Source: Thermomonas sp.
GTDB taxonomy: Bacteria > Pseudomonadota > Gammaproteobacteria > Xanthomonadales > Xanthomonadaceae
Length of the DNA: 64,000 nt
NCBI RefSeq assembly: GCF_029945965.1
Contig: NZ_JAQSDO010000020.1
Location: forward strand, 202,907-266,906
Direction of reading: 5' to 3'
The notes beneath the pieces were generated by a model, which searched no databases, had not been told where the DNA came from, and saw only the letters and a program-made list of their open reading frames with translations. Positions 1 through 8,293 of this stretch are shown here, in pieces; position 1 is the stretch's first letter, and each line of letters opens with the position of its first letter. Position numbers and translations under genes: made by a program.

Positions 1-342
1 GTCTTCACGCTCGCCGGCGACGCCTTCGGTTCCGGTCAGGTGCAGCTCACGTCGGGCGCTGCGGCGCGTGTGCGGGCCTTGGGCGTGTACCTGAGGGCGA
101 TCAAGGCCGGCAGCGTGCAGGTGATCGGGCATACCGACAGCCAGGGTGAGTCTGATGCCAACCAGTCCCTCTCGCAGCGACGCGCCGACGCCGTGAAAGC
201 GGGCTTGGTCGATGCGGGTCTGGCCGATGGCCGGATCAGTGCACAGGGCCAGGGCGAAGCTGAACCCATCGCCGACAACATGACCACCGCTGGTCGTGCG
301 AAGAATCGCCGGGTCGAGATCATCGTTTCCAATAAACCATGA
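1..342 (+). CDS. OmpA-family outer-membrane/peptidoglycan-binding protein, 3' end only
   Basis: The reading frame is open from base 1, so the gene starts outside the window; about 113 C-terminal residues are present. They form an OmpA C-terminal domain: the core GHTDSQGESDANQSLSQRRA carries the Asp and Arg used by this family to bind meso-diaminopimelate of peptidoglycan, and the end NRRVEI is the usual closing strand. The protein would tether the outer membrane or a lipoprotein to the cell wall in the periplasm. The N-terminal part, which would separate an OmpA barrel, a Pal-like lipoprotein and a YiaD-like protein, is not visible. The downstream gap has no partner gene, so this is probably the last gene of its unit. 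Confidence 0.9.
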   Translation, partial: VFTLAGDAFGSGQVQLTSGAAARVRALGVYLRAIKAGSVQVIGHTDSQGESDANQSLSQRRADAVKAGLVDAGLADGRISAQGQGEAEPIADNMTTAGRAKNRRVEIIVSNKP

Positions 343-660
343 AAAAACAATTGGTTGGGCTGCAAAGCACGCACGATTGGGTGCCTGCTGATCGTTCGTC
401 GCGATGGCTTGCGGCAGTTTGGGGACAGGAGTAGGGTCGAATACCCAGATGGTTCGAATTCCATGGAACCCCATCTGGCCGGAGACCGGTCGATGCTTGA
501 TCCGTTGGACAACCCGGAGATCGCCGCCGCAAGCAAGGTTGGTGGCGGCCGGTTCGGGCAAGACGGCCGCATCCTGCTCTTGCCCACGTCATCCAAACTC
601 ACATCAACATCAAAATCCAGTCCGCCCCGCGCTGCACACAGCCGGGTGTATGTGTTTTTG

Positions 661-684
661 TGCCGGGCACTCCTGCGCCCGGCA
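661..684 (+). terminator. Hairpin, possible terminator
   Basis: TGCCGGGC pairs perfectly with GCCCGGCA across an 8-nt loop and is followed by TTTACA. The T-run is too short for a strong intrinsic terminator, so the function is uncertain. Confidence 0.35.
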
Positions 685-728
685 TTTACAGGGCACATCT
701 TCACGGCAGGCCCCACCTGCCACCAACC

Positions 729-757
729 GCGCCGCCCGGCTGCAGGCCGGGCGGCGC
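729..757 (+). other. 12-bp GC-only hairpin just upstream of the ydcH ribosome-binding site
   Basis: GCGCCGCCCGGC and its exact reverse complement flank a TGCAG loop. The stem ends 14 nt before the AAAGGAGG Shine-Dalgarno of the next gene and has no T-tract. It could be a 5'-UTR element or a rho-type end of upstream transcription. Confidence 0.5.
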
Positions 758-784
758 ATCGTAGCGACCTGAAAGGAGGTTTCC

Positions 785-997
785 ATGTTCGAAGCACAAC
801 CGCAGGCGGAACTTGAAGCAAAGATGAAATCCAACACCGAATTCCGGCAGCTGTATTACCGGCATCAGGAACTCGACAAGCAGGTGATGGATGCTGAACT
901 CGGCGTATTGCCGCTGGATGACATGACGCTCGGCCAGATGAAGCGCGAGAAGCTCGCCGCCAAGGATCGCCTGATCCGGATGTACGACAGCCATTGA
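785..997 (+). CDS. YdcH-like DUF465 small protein
   Basis: A 70-residue, charged, all-helical protein. The pattern FRQLYYRHQELDKQV followed by LKREK-like MKREKLAAKDRL matches the DUF465/YdcH family: two short helices, about 70 residues, cytosolic, no known biochemical role. The ATG is well supported by AAAGGAGG seven nucleotides upstream. It stands alone between the OmpA end and the transsulfuration pair. The perfect GC hairpin before its ribosome-binding site may affect its expression. Family assignment is firm; function is unknown. Confidence 0.8.
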   Translation: MFEAQPQAELEAKMKSNTEFRQLYYRHQELDKQVMDAELGVLPLDDMTLGQMKREKLAAKDRLIRMYDSH

Positions 998-1075
998 GCA
1001 GCACCGCGGGCGGCGGCGGCCTCTTCGTCGGTCGCCACCGCCCGTTTCACTGCGGGGCGAACCGCGCCCCACTGC

Positions 1076-1081
1076 TAGAAT
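1076..1081 (+). promoter_or_regulatory. Candidate -10 box upstream of cbs
   Basis: TAGAAT lies 30 bases before the cbs ATG. No good -35 hexamer was found at standard spacing, so this is only a suggestion. Confidence 0.3.
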
Positions 1082-1111
1082 TACCAGCTTGCCGCAACGC
1101 GTGTCCTGAGC

Positions 1112-2488
1112 ATGGCGACCCACGATTCCGTTCTTGAACTGGTCGGTGACACACCGATCATCCGTGCCCATCGCCTGGATACCGGCCCGTGCACGCTGTA
1201 CCTGAAGCTTGAAAGCCAGAATCCCGGCGGTTCGATCAAGGACCGGATCGGGATGTCGATGATCGAGGCCGCCGAGCAGCGCGGCGACATCAAGCCGGGT
1301 GACACCCTGGTCGAAGGCACCGCCGGCAATACCGGGATTGGCCTGGCGCTGGTTGCACAGCAGAAGGGTTACCGGCTGATTCTGGTCGTGCCCGACAAGA
1401 TGAGCCGCGAGAAGATCTTCAACCTCAAGGCGATGGGCGCGCAGGTGCTGCTGACCCGTTCGGACGTGGCCAAGGGCCACCCCGACTACTATCAGGACAT
1501 GGCCGAACGCATTGCCCGCGAAACCCCGGGCGCGTACTTCATCAATCAGTTCGGCAATCCCGACAACCCGGCAGCGCATGAATTCGGTACCGGCCCGGAA
1601 ATCCTGCAGCAGATGGCCGATGCCGGCGGCGTGGATGCCATCGTGTTTGGCTGCGGCAGCTCGGGAACGATGACCGGCCTGTCGCGCTGCTTCGCCACGC
1701 AGTCGCCGCACACCGAGTTGATCCTGGCTGATCCAGTCGGCTCGATCCTGGAGGACTACATCAATCGCGGCGCGATTGTCGAGAAATCCGCCAGCTGGAT
1801 GGTCGAGGGCATTGGCGAGGACTTCCTGCCTTCGATCGCCGACTTCACCAGGGTCAAGAAGGCCTATGCGATCAGCGACAAGGAAAGCTTCCTGACCGCA
1901 CGCGAATTGCTGGCAAAGGAGGGCATTTTGGGTGGCTCTTCATCCGGGACCTTGCTGGCCGCGGCGCTGAAATACTGCCGCGAGCAGACCACGCCGAAAA
2001 ATGTCCTGGTCTTTGTCTGCGATACCGGTAACAAGTATCTGTCGAAAATGTACAACGACTTCTGGATGCTGGACAACGGCTTCCTCGAGCGCGAACAAAC
2101 GGGCGACCTGCGCGATCTCATATTGCGTCCCTTCGCCGCGCGCGACACGGTGGTGGTCGGGCAAAATGATCTTCTGATCACTGCGTGGCAGCGGATGAAA
2201 CTCTACGATGTCAGCCAGCTGCCGGTAATGGATGGCGAGCGCATCGTCGGCATCGTCGATGAATCCGATGTGCTGCTGCATGTGTACGGCGACGAATCGC
2301 GTTTCCGCGAACCGGTGTCCACTGCAATGGTCAGCAAGCTCGACAAGGTCGCCGTGCACGCACCGATCGAATCGCTGCTGCCGGTGTTCGACCGCGGGCA
2401 TGTCGCCATCGTGATGGATGGCGAGCATTTCCTTGGCCTGATCACCCGCATCGACCTGCTCAATTTCCTGCGCCGGCGCGTGCAGTAA
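1112..2488 (+). CDS. cbs: Cystathionine beta-synthase (PLP enzyme with C-terminal CBS domain pair)
   Basis: 458 residues. The fold-type II PLP domain covers roughly residues 5-310: NPGGSIKDR contains the Schiff-base lysine (Lys43), EGTAGNTGIG is the substrate/phosphate-side loop, and GGSSSGT binds the PLP phosphate. The EGTAGNTG version, rather than EPTSGNTG of CysK/CysM, favours cystathionine beta-synthase, which condenses serine and homocysteine. Residues about 335-455 form two CBS motifs, an adenosyl-ligand regulatory module. The metB-type gene starts 41 bp downstream on the same strand, which fits a reverse-transsulfuration operon (homocysteine to cysteine). A dual O-acetylserine/serine activity cannot be excluded from sequence. 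Confidence 0.9.
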   Translation: MATHDSVLELVGDTPIIRAHRLDTGPCTLYLKLESQNPGGSIKDRIGMSMIEAAEQRGDIKPGDTLVEGTAGNTGIGLALVAQQKGYRLILVVPDKMSREKIFNLKAMGAQVLLTRSDVAKGHPDYYQDMAERIARETPGAYFINQFGNPDNPAAHEFGTGPEILQQMADAGGVDAIVFGCGSSGTMTGLSRCFATQSPHTELILADPVGSILEDYINRGAIVEKSASWMVEGIGEDFLPSIADFTRVKKAYAISDKESFLTARELLAKEGILGGSSSGTLLAAALKYCREQTTPKNVLVFVCDTGNKYLSKMYNDFWMLDNGFLEREQTGDLRDLILRPFAARDTVVVGQNDLLITAWQRMKLYDVSQLPVMDGERIVGIVDESDVLLHVYGDESRFREPVSTAMVSKLDKVAVHAPIESLLPVFDRGHVAIVMDGEHFLGLITRIDLLNFLRRRVQ

Positions 2489-2529
2489 GCGCGCATCGAC
2501 ACCTGTGCAAAAAATCAAGAGGACAAACA

Positions 2530-3693
2530 ATGAGCGACGACAAGCAACTGGCGCTGGCCACCCGCGCCATCCACGGTGGGCAATCACCGGACCCGAGCAC
2601 CGGCGCGGTGATGACGCCGATCTACGCGACCAGCACCTACGCACAATCCAGTCCAGGCGTGCACCAGGGCTTCGAGTATTCGCGCACGCACAACCCGACC
2701 AGGTTCGCGTATGAGCGATGCATCGCGTCGCTGGAAGGCGGCAGCCGCGGGTTCGCGTTCGCCTCGGGATTGGCGGCGACTTCGACCCTGCTGGAACTGC
2801 TCGACAGCGGCGACCACGTGATCGCGATGGACGACATCTACGGCGGCAGTTATCGGTTATTCGAGGGCGTGCGCCGGCGCAGTGCGGGGCTGGATTTCAG
2901 TTTCGTCGACCTGACCGATGCCGCTGCATTCGAAGCCGCGATCACGCCGAAAACAAAGCTGGTCTGGATCGAAACCCCGACCAATCCGCTACTGAAGATC
3001 GTCGACATCGCCGCGATCGCGGCAATCGCAAAAAAGCACGGCCTGCTGGTTGCAGTCGACAACACCTTCGCCTCGCCGATCCTGCAACGCCCGCTGGAAC
3101 ACGGCGCCGACATCGTCATGCATTCGGCGACGAAATACCTCAACGGTCATTCGGACATGGTCGGCGGCATGCTGGTGGTCGGCGACAATGCCGAGCTCGG
3201 CGAGCAGCTGGCGTTCCTGCAGAACTCGGTGGGCGCGGTGCAGGGCCCATTCGACAGCTTCCTTGCACTACGCGGCCTGAAGACCTTGCACTTGCGCATG
3301 CGCGCGCATTGCGACAACGCGCTGGCGCTGGCGCAATGGTTGCAGATGCATCCGGCGGTCAGCGAAGTGATTCATCCGGGTCTGCCCTCGCATCCGCACC
3401 ACGCGCTCGCTGCGCGCCAGATGGACGGCTTCGGCGGCATGCTCTCGATCCGGCTCAAGGGAGGCTTCGAAGCAGCCAAGCGCTTCTGCGAGCGGCTCGA
3501 ATTGTTCACCCTGGCCGAATCGCTCGGTGGGGTGGAGTCGCTGGTCAATCACCCGGCGGTGATGACCCATGCCTCGATTCCACCCGAGCGCCGGGCCGCG
3601 CTGGGGATTGGCGATGAGTTGGTGCGGCTCAGTGTCGGCATCGAGGATGTCGCCGACCTGCGCGCGGACCTGGATCGGGCGCTGGTAAAGTAA
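2530..3693 (+). CDS. metB: Cystathionine gamma-synthase/gamma-lyase (Cys/Met metabolism PLP enzyme)
   Basis: 387 residues, full length for the family. YSRTHNPTR and the ATKYLNGHSD motif, with the PLP lysine in SATKY, identify a fold-type I transsulfuration enzyme. The C-terminal SLGGVESLVNHPA is the family signature. AAGAGG lies nine bases before the ATG. Because it follows cbs, gamma-lyase activity (cystathionine to cysteine) is more likely than synthase; Xanthomonas annotation calls this gene metB. It matters as a landmark: in Xanthomonas the hypervariable LPS cluster lies between metB and etfA, and the same two genes bracket the surface-polysaccharide genes here. Confidence 0.9.
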   Translation: MSDDKQLALATRAIHGGQSPDPSTGAVMTPIYATSTYAQSSPGVHQGFEYSRTHNPTRFAYERCIASLEGGSRGFAFASGLAATSTLLELLDSGDHVIAMDDIYGGSYRLFEGVRRRSAGLDFSFVDLTDAAAFEAAITPKTKLVWIETPTNPLLKIVDIAAIAAIAKKHGLLVAVDNTFASPILQRPLEHGADIVMHSATKYLNGHSDMVGGMLVVGDNAELGEQLAFLQNSVGAVQGPFDSFLALRGLKTLHLRMRAHCDNALALAQWLQMHPAVSEVIHPGLPSHPHHALAARQMDGFGGMLSIRLKGGFEAAKRFCERLELFTLAESLGGVESLVNHPAVMTHASIPPERRAALGIGDELVRLSVGIEDVADLRADLDRALVK

Positions 3694-3754
3694 TCACGGC
3701 CAGGTAAACTTTACGGGCGATCCACCAGTTGCGTCGTGTGTCGGGATCCGCCGC

Positions 3755-4261
3755 TTACTTGACCACGAAGTCAGCGATCCCGACCGGGACCATATCCTCG
3801 TCGATCTGCACGTTGTATTTGCCCGGGATCATCCCGTCGCCATGCGCAAACGAGAAAGCGACCGGTTGGGTGCCGCCAGACTTCAGTACCCGGGTCTCCT
3901 CCTTGTGGGTCGTGCCATCCTGGTATGTCCAGTACACCGCAACGCTTGCTCCCGGCTTGCCCCGGACGGACGCGCTGGCATACACCGTGTCGCTGGTGGT
4001 GAATTGTGCCTGGGTGGATTTGACTGCCTGATCGTTGGCCAGGGAGGTGCCAACGGTGACCGCCTTGTCGCTGACTTCCGCCGCAACGAGGCTGCCGGGC
4101 CCGGGTTCTGCGGGAAGCTTGACGGTCTCCGGCGCCTTCTGCCCCTCGGCCATCGTGCTGGCGGGAGCCTTGACGTCGACGGGTTCTTCAGCGCCTTCGT
4201 TGCAGGCGGACAACACCAGGGCCATGGCGGCACACAAGGCAAGTACACGGATCGAAGTCAT
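3755..4261 (-). CDS. Predicted lipoprotein of unknown function
   Basis: 168 residues from the ATG at 4261; the longer ORF in the track runs back into the neighbouring sulfotransferase and is not real. The N-terminus MTSIRVLALCAAMALVLSAC is a lipoprotein signal peptide with lipobox LSAC. A Pro/Ala/Glu-rich linker follows, then a beta-rich domain (VAVYWTYQDG, GKYNVQID) of Ig-like appearance. It is the last gene of the leftward group behind two sulfotransferases, 74 bp away. No family name is recognised; an envelope role is inferred only from the signal and context. Confidence 0.75.
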   Translation of the reverse strand: MTSIRVLALCAAMALVLSACNEGAEEPVDVKAPASTMAEGQKAPETVKLPAEPGPGSLVAAEVSDKAVTVGTSLANDQAVKSTQAQFTTSDTVYASASVRGKPGASVAVYWTYQDGTTHKEETRVLKSGGTQPVAFSFAHGDGMIPGKYNVQIDEDMVPVGIADFVVK

Positions 4262-4335
4262 GGAATTCTCGGTTGACGTGGCAGCAGGCCATATGGCGGG
4301 TTCGCCATCGATCCTGCTACAGGGAAGGGAGGCGA

Positions 4336-5130
4336 TTATGCCACTGTCGAGGTGTGCTTGAAGTTGCTGTCGAAGCTGACACCGTGCCGCGAGCGCAGTA
4401 GCGACAGTTCGCGGCGAAAGCGCTGGCGCAAGACCCAACGCACCCATGGGTGCCTGCCCTGGCCTGCATAGCTGCCCTGAAAGACCCGTTCGAATTGCCT
4501 GTCCCCGGTCTGCGGGGCCACGCCGAGAAATGCGTGCACGCGATCCATCGAGTTCGCGGGGTGGGCGAGCAGATCCATGCTCCTGAGTATCAGGACCTGA
4601 TCCTGGGGAAAGTGCCCGTAAAGCGCGTCGAGCTGCCGCGCATAGCGGCCCCGCGCGCAGTAGCTGTGGCGCCGCAATGAGGAGTCGGCGGAAAAGTCGT
4701 CCTGCTTTCCTCGCAGTCGCCAAGGTTCGGCCAGTAGCGCGGCAGCAAGCGAGAGCGACTCCTGCCCACGGTTGCGCTCCATGTAGTAATGCGAAATTGC
4801 GCGCTCGATCGGATCGCGCAGCAGGATGATCCAGCGCATGGCCGGGTTGTAGCGTGCGATTCGTTCGATCAGTGCGGGATGGAAGCAGTAGATCGGCGTG
4901 GCATCGCCGCAAATGCCGGGTCGGGACCCCTGCATGTTCGGGAAATGGCCCTCGTACTCCGCTTCGAAACGCACTGCGGTCCAGTTACTTGCCCGAGGAT
5001 CGTCGAACACGTGCGCTTCCTTCCCGGCGGGCAGGCGAATGTCGGGATGGGACTGGAGATAGCGTGCCAGCGCCGAAGTCCCGCCTTTCTGTACGCCGCC
5101 GATCAGGAACCGAACCGTGGGGCCGTTCAT
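4336..5130 (-). CDS. Sulfotransferase family protein
   Basis: 264 residues. GGVQKGGTSALARYL near the N-terminus is the 5'-phosphosulfate-binding loop of PAPS-dependent sulfotransferases, and LLRDPIERAISHYYM (about residues 103-117) is the 3'-phosphate-binding motif with the conserved Arg and Ser. The expected product transfers sulfate from PAPS to a hydroxyl or amine, here most plausibly of a carbohydrate because wzt and a glycosyltransferase are in the same unit. ATG overlaps the stop of the preceding sulfotransferase (ATGA), so the two are translationally coupled. The acceptor is unknown. Confidence 0.88.
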   Translation of the reverse strand: MNGPTVRFLIGGVQKGGTSALARYLQSHPDIRLPAGKEAHVFDDPRASNWTAVRFEAEYEGHFPNMQGSRPGICGDATPIYCFHPALIERIARYNPAMRWIILLRDPIERAISHYYMERNRGQESLSLAAALLAEPWRLRGKQDDFSADSSLRRHSYCARGRYARQLDALYGHFPQDQVLILRSMDLLAHPANSMDRVHAFLGVAPQTGDRQFERVFQGSYAGQGRHPWVRWVLRQRFRRELSLLRSRHGVSFDSNFKHTSTVA

Positions 5131-5990
5131 GGCATCCCGCGTGCGGCAAGCATTCGCTTGGCGAGCGGCTCGAAGGTTTCAGGGGGATACCAGCGTTGCC
5201 AGCTACCGGCCTGTTTGCCCAGCGCTTCGACAAGTTGCGGAATCAGCGCCTGTGGATACAGCACATTGGCATTACGTTCCGACAGGCCGGTGATTGCGGT
5301 GCCGTGGACACCGGCCAACGCGCACAGCTGTTCGCCCTGCGAACCAATCATGTCTTCGTAGCGCAGGACCTCGCCGATCGGCAGCAGTCGATTGAACCGC
5401 GAGAAGAACCATTCCAGCACCAGCAGCTGCCGCCGCAGTGGATCCGTTTCCTGGTCCAACCGCGCGGCGAGTTCCGGGTCGAAGTGTTCCCCGGCGGGAA
5501 TGCGTCCGGAGCGCACTGGCAGGTCCACTGAGTTCCACGATGCCAGCACCGACAGCGGGTGGCGCACGATCGCCAGCATGCGGCATGTCGTCGACAGCTC
5601 CGGCAGCAGCGCGGCGAATGCTGCGTTGTGCTTGATTACCAGGGTGAAGCCGGGTGCCGGACGCGGCTCGATGCGGACCCGCCCATGCGCTGCGATCATT
5701 GCGCGTGTGCCGTCAGTGCCTACCTCGCTGGCGAAGGGATTGTCCGGCACTGCGCCGCCCACATGCTTGCTGGGTGCGCTGCCATCGAGCAGCAACTGTT
5801 CGCGACAGGCGACGAAGAAACGCTGCACCTCGAGCACGGCCGCACTGCGATCGCGCGGCAATGTCGCCACATCCATTGGCTCGAACAACGCGACTGTGTC
5901 CTGGCATTGCTGCAGTAGCTGGCAGGCGAGCGTCGTCCCACCCCGAGGAACGCCGGTCAGCATGAGGTTCGGCGAGGTCAGTTCGCCCAC
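5127..5990 (-). CDS. Second sulfotransferase family protein
   Basis: 287 residues from a GTG at 5990; an ATG at 5963 (MLTGVPRGG) is an alternative. TGVPRGGTTLACQLL is the 5'-PSB loop and AIVRHPLSVLASW is the 3'-phosphate motif. It is not a close duplicate of its neighbour, so the two probably act on different positions or sugars. The start overlaps the end of the glycosyltransferase gene by 13 nt and its stop overlaps the next ATG. PAPS-synthesis genes are not in this window. Family call is firm, acceptor unknown. Confidence 0.85.
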   Translation of the reverse strand: MGELTSPNLMLTGVPRGGTTLACQLLQQCQDTVALFEPMDVATLPRDRSAAVLEVQRFFVACREQLLLDGSAPSKHVGGAVPDNPFASEVGTDGTRAMIAAHGRVRIEPRPAPGFTLVIKHNAAFAALLPELSTTCRMLAIVRHPLSVLASWNSVDLPVRSGRIPAGEHFDPELAARLDQETDPLRRQLLVLEWFFSRFNRLLPIGEVLRYEDMIGSQGEQLCALAGVHGTAITGLSERNANVLYPQALIPQLVEALGKQAGSWQRWYPPETFEPLAKRMLAARGMP

Positions 5991-6898
5991 AGCCTGTCCA
6001 CTTCGTCGAGGAGCGCGTGGAACCGGACTCGTTCGGCATCCAGACCGAACGCGGCGGCAGTCGCCTGGCCCGCAGCGATCAGCTTCTCCGCGTACCGTGC
6101 ATCATCGAGCTGGGAGATTGCATCGACCAGCGCATCCAATTGAACCGCCGGTGCCAGCGCGTTGACCCCAGGCCGCACATACTCTCGGTTGCCAATGCAG
6201 TCGGGCACCACCGTGGCGCATCCCAGCGCCATGGATTCCAGTCCCGGCAGGAAGAATCCCTCGGTGGGCGACGGCAACAGCACCGCGACCCGGTGTTGCG
6301 CCATCAACGCCAGGTAGCGCTCGCGTGGCATCCACTGATCGATGAGCGTGGCGTCGCGGCCCTGCTCCTGCAGTCGCGCGAGCAGCATCCGACCCAGTTC
6401 GGGTTGCTTGGTTGCGCCGATGAATATCCCTTGGCGCGCAGGCGTGGCCTGCGGCAGGCCGTCCAGGTCGATGGCAGCGGGAATGACCCGTACCGGGCCA
6501 TTGACCAGGCCGGTGCCGCAGATGGCGTCAGCCACTGCCTGGCTGACGCAGATGCGGATGGCGCGCCGCGACAAATGCCGATGAAGGGAATCTGCCGGGT
6601 CGGCGTGCCGTACGTGCTGGATGAGGTTGATCACCGGCTTGGTGGCCTTATCCATCGGGTACGCATTCCAATCCAGCCCGGCCAGGAACAGCACCGACGC
6701 CGACTGCGGGTTCCAATGCAGATCTACCGGCACCGGATGCACCCGCCAGGGGTTGTGTTGATCCAGGCTGCCTGCGGTGAGGTATACCGCAGCTGACCAT
6801 CCCGGGTGCTCGGCTGTGTGGTTGAAGTAGTCCCAGACTTTGCCGTGCCCGCCGGTGTACCCGTGAAAATCGCGGTGAAACAACAGCCGCCGCGTCAT
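5978..6898 (-). CDS. GT-B (GT4-like) glycosyltransferase
   Basis: 306 residues. The C-terminal half has the retaining GT4-type nucleotide-sugar motif EGFFLPGLESMALGC (E-x7-E) followed by TVVPDCIGNREY, and VIPAAIDLDGL is the interdomain hinge seen in this family. The N-terminal acceptor domain is shorter than in most GT4 enzymes. It would add one sugar to a lipid-linked glycan at the cytoplasmic face. Its ATG overlaps the stop of wzt (ATGA), tying it to the ABC exporter. Sugar and linkage cannot be read from sequence. Confidence 0.82.
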   Translation of the reverse strand: MTRRLLFHRDFHGYTGGHGKVWDYFNHTAEHPGWSAAVYLTAGSLDQHNPWRVHPVPVDLHWNPQSASVLFLAGLDWNAYPMDKATKPVINLIQHVRHADPADSLHRHLSRRAIRICVSQAVADAICGTGLVNGPVRVIPAAIDLDGLPQATPARQGIFIGATKQPELGRMLLARLQEQGRDATLIDQWMPRERYLALMAQHRVAVLLPSPTEGFFLPGLESMALGCATVVPDCIGNREYVRPGVNALAPAVQLDALVDAISQLDDARYAEKLIAAGQATAAAFGLDAERVRFHALLDEVDRLWAN

Positions 6899-8232
6899 GA
6901 CTGGATTTGAATCGCCATTGGCACCGGGAACAGGCCGGTGAAGTGCTCGCGGCTGTCGTCGACGATTTCGAACGAGAGCGCGCCTTCCTGGCGCGACAAG
7001 ACGGTCGTCTGCTCAAGGCTGGGTGCATCGACAACGCGCATGCGGATCCGGTAAATGCCCTGCTGGAAGCACGCATCGAAGGTTATCGTCAGCGCCACAT
7101 CAGCCACGTCCGCTACCGGCGGCAGGGCAATCCGTCGGCCGGTCAACTGCAGTCCGCGGCCGTCCAGGACGTCAAAAATGATCCCCGGGTGGCGGATCGA
7201 GGGGTTGAGCCGGATCAGCAATGCGACCGTCACACGCTCGCCGTGCGCCAGGGTGGCGTGCTGGGTATCGTTGAGGCTCGACCGGGACACGTAACCGTCG
7301 GCCACACCGTAGCCATCCGCCAGGCGCTTGAGCTTTGCGGCTTGCGGGTCAAGTTTGGCTTCCAGCGCGCGACGATGGGTACGCAGCAGGTACTCGGTGA
7401 TGACCTCGTCGGGCAGGCCTTCCTCGATGATCCGCCCACCCTCCAGCAGCATCGCGCGATGGCAGAACGCCTTGACTGCATTGAGATCGTGACCTACGAA
7501 CAGCAGGGTGGTTCCGCTGGACAGGATCTGGTCGATGCGTGCCATCGCCTTGGCCTGGAACGCGGCATCGCCGACTGCCAGGGCTTCGTCGACGATCAGG
7601 ATGTCGGGTTCGGTGTGGACCTGCACTGCGAATGCCAGTCGCAACGCCATGCCCGAACTGTAGGTCTTGACCGGTTCGTCGACATACGCGCCGATGTCGG
7701 CAAAGGTGATGATGTCGTCCAGCACCGCCTCCACGCGGGCACGCGACAAGCCCAGGATTGCTGCATTGATGAAGATGTTCTCGCGGCCGCTGAGCTCCGG
7801 GTTGAAACCCGAACCGAGTTCCAGCAACGCCGCGACGCGTCCGTTGACCTCCACCGTGCCTGACGAAGGTGGCAGCACGCCGGCGATGATCTGCAGCAGC
7901 GTGCTCTTGCCGCTGCCGTTGAGCCCGATGATGCCCAAGGCCTCGCCACGCACCAGGGTCAGGTTGATGTCGGTCAGTGCCAGGTGTGTATGCATGCGCC
8001 GGTGCGCCGCGTCGAGCAGGCGCTGCGACAGACGCGCGCTCAAAGGGCGAAGGCGGTTGCCGGCGCGCACCAGTAGCGGAACCAGCAGGCGTGCGCCGGG
8101 GTTCGCCCACATGCGGTAGGTCTTGCTGACGCCATGCACGCGTATGGCGGGTAGGGGATGGCCTTGATCCACGTAGAGACTCAATGAGGCAGGCGCGGAT
8201 GATCGCCGATCAGACGTGCTTTGTCGCGGCAT
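6895..8232 (-). CDS. wzt: ABC polysaccharide/O-antigen exporter ATPase (Wzt type)
   Basis: 445 residues from the ATG at 8232; the track's longer start at 8244 is a TTG next to a terminator T-tract. Walker A GLNGSGKSTLLQ, signature YSSGMALRL (Wzt-style, in place of LSGGQ) and Walker B ILIVDEAL are all present. The region after about residue 270 matches the extra C-terminal module of Wzt proteins that recognises the non-reducing end of the glycan. With Wzm it would export lipid-linked polysaccharide across the inner membrane. It heads an overlapping wzt-GT-sulfotransferase-sulfotransferase unit. No clear Shine-Dalgarno is seen, so the start is uncertain. Its partner permease lies on the opposite strand 1.9 kb away. 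Confidence 0.88.
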   Translation of the reverse strand: MPRQSTSDRRSSAPASLSLYVDQGHPLPAIRVHGVSKTYRMWANPGARLLVPLLVRAGNRLRPLSARLSQRLLDAAHRRMHTHLALTDINLTLVRGEALGIIGLNGSGKSTLLQIIAGVLPPSSGTVEVNGRVAALLELGSGFNPELSGRENIFINAAILGLSRARVEAVLDDIITFADIGAYVDEPVKTYSSGMALRLAFAVQVHTEPDILIVDEALAVGDAAFQAKAMARIDQILSSGTTLLFVGHDLNAVKAFCHRAMLLEGGRIIEEGLPDEVITEYLLRTHRRALEAKLDPQAAKLKRLADGYGVADGYVSRSSLNDTQHATLAHGERVTVALLIRLNPSIRHPGIIFDVLDGRGLQLTGRRIALPPVADVADVALTITFDACFQQGIYRIRMRVVDAPSLEQTTVLSRQEGALSFEIVDDSREHFTGLFPVPMAIQIQS

Positions 8233-8242
8233 CAGGCTGGGC

Positions 8243-8273
8243 AAAAAAAACGGGCGGCCTAAGCCGCCCGTTT
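8243..8273 (-). terminator. Strong intrinsic terminator after the S-layer-like gene
   Basis: Read on the minus strand, ACGGGCGGC and GCCGCCCGT pair around a 4-nt loop and eight Ts follow. The stem lies 21 bp past the stop of the S-layer-like gene and the T-tract ends about 10 bp before the wzt ATG. It should limit, but need not abolish, read-through into wzt. Confidence 0.9.
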
Positions 8274-8293
8274 GTCACGCGTTAGCTAACGAA

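Larger units (their letters stand above)
343..784. other. 442-bp stretch without a convincing gene
   Basis: ORFs listed here (for example 355-816 +) have low-complexity composition, no recognisable domain and run out of frame through the ydcH start, so I treat them as chance. The stretch holds an imperfect hairpin around 455-479, a perfect 8-bp hairpin at 661-684 and a 12-bp hairpin at 729-757. Confidence 0.6.

Noticed and set aside
455-479. GGTTCGAATTCC looking like a tRNA T-arm
   Set aside because: The flanks do not pair as a T-stem and no acceptor, anticodon arm or CCA end could be placed; at most a chance match.
355-816. Plus-strand ORF of 153 codons in the gap before ydcH
   Set aside because: Mixed low-complexity sequence, no ribosome site, no homology pattern, and it runs out of frame into ydcH.
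36-1711. Long minus-strand ORFs (36-1004 and 701-1711) over the OmpA end, ydcH and cbs
   Set aside because: They are antisense to recognisable genes, have no domain features and reflect high-GC third-position bias.
3755-4912. 385-residue minus ORF joining a sulfotransferase-region shadow to a lipoprotein
   Set aside because: The N-terminal part is an out-of-frame reading of the real sulfotransferase; the lipoprotein signal peptide marks the true start at 4261.
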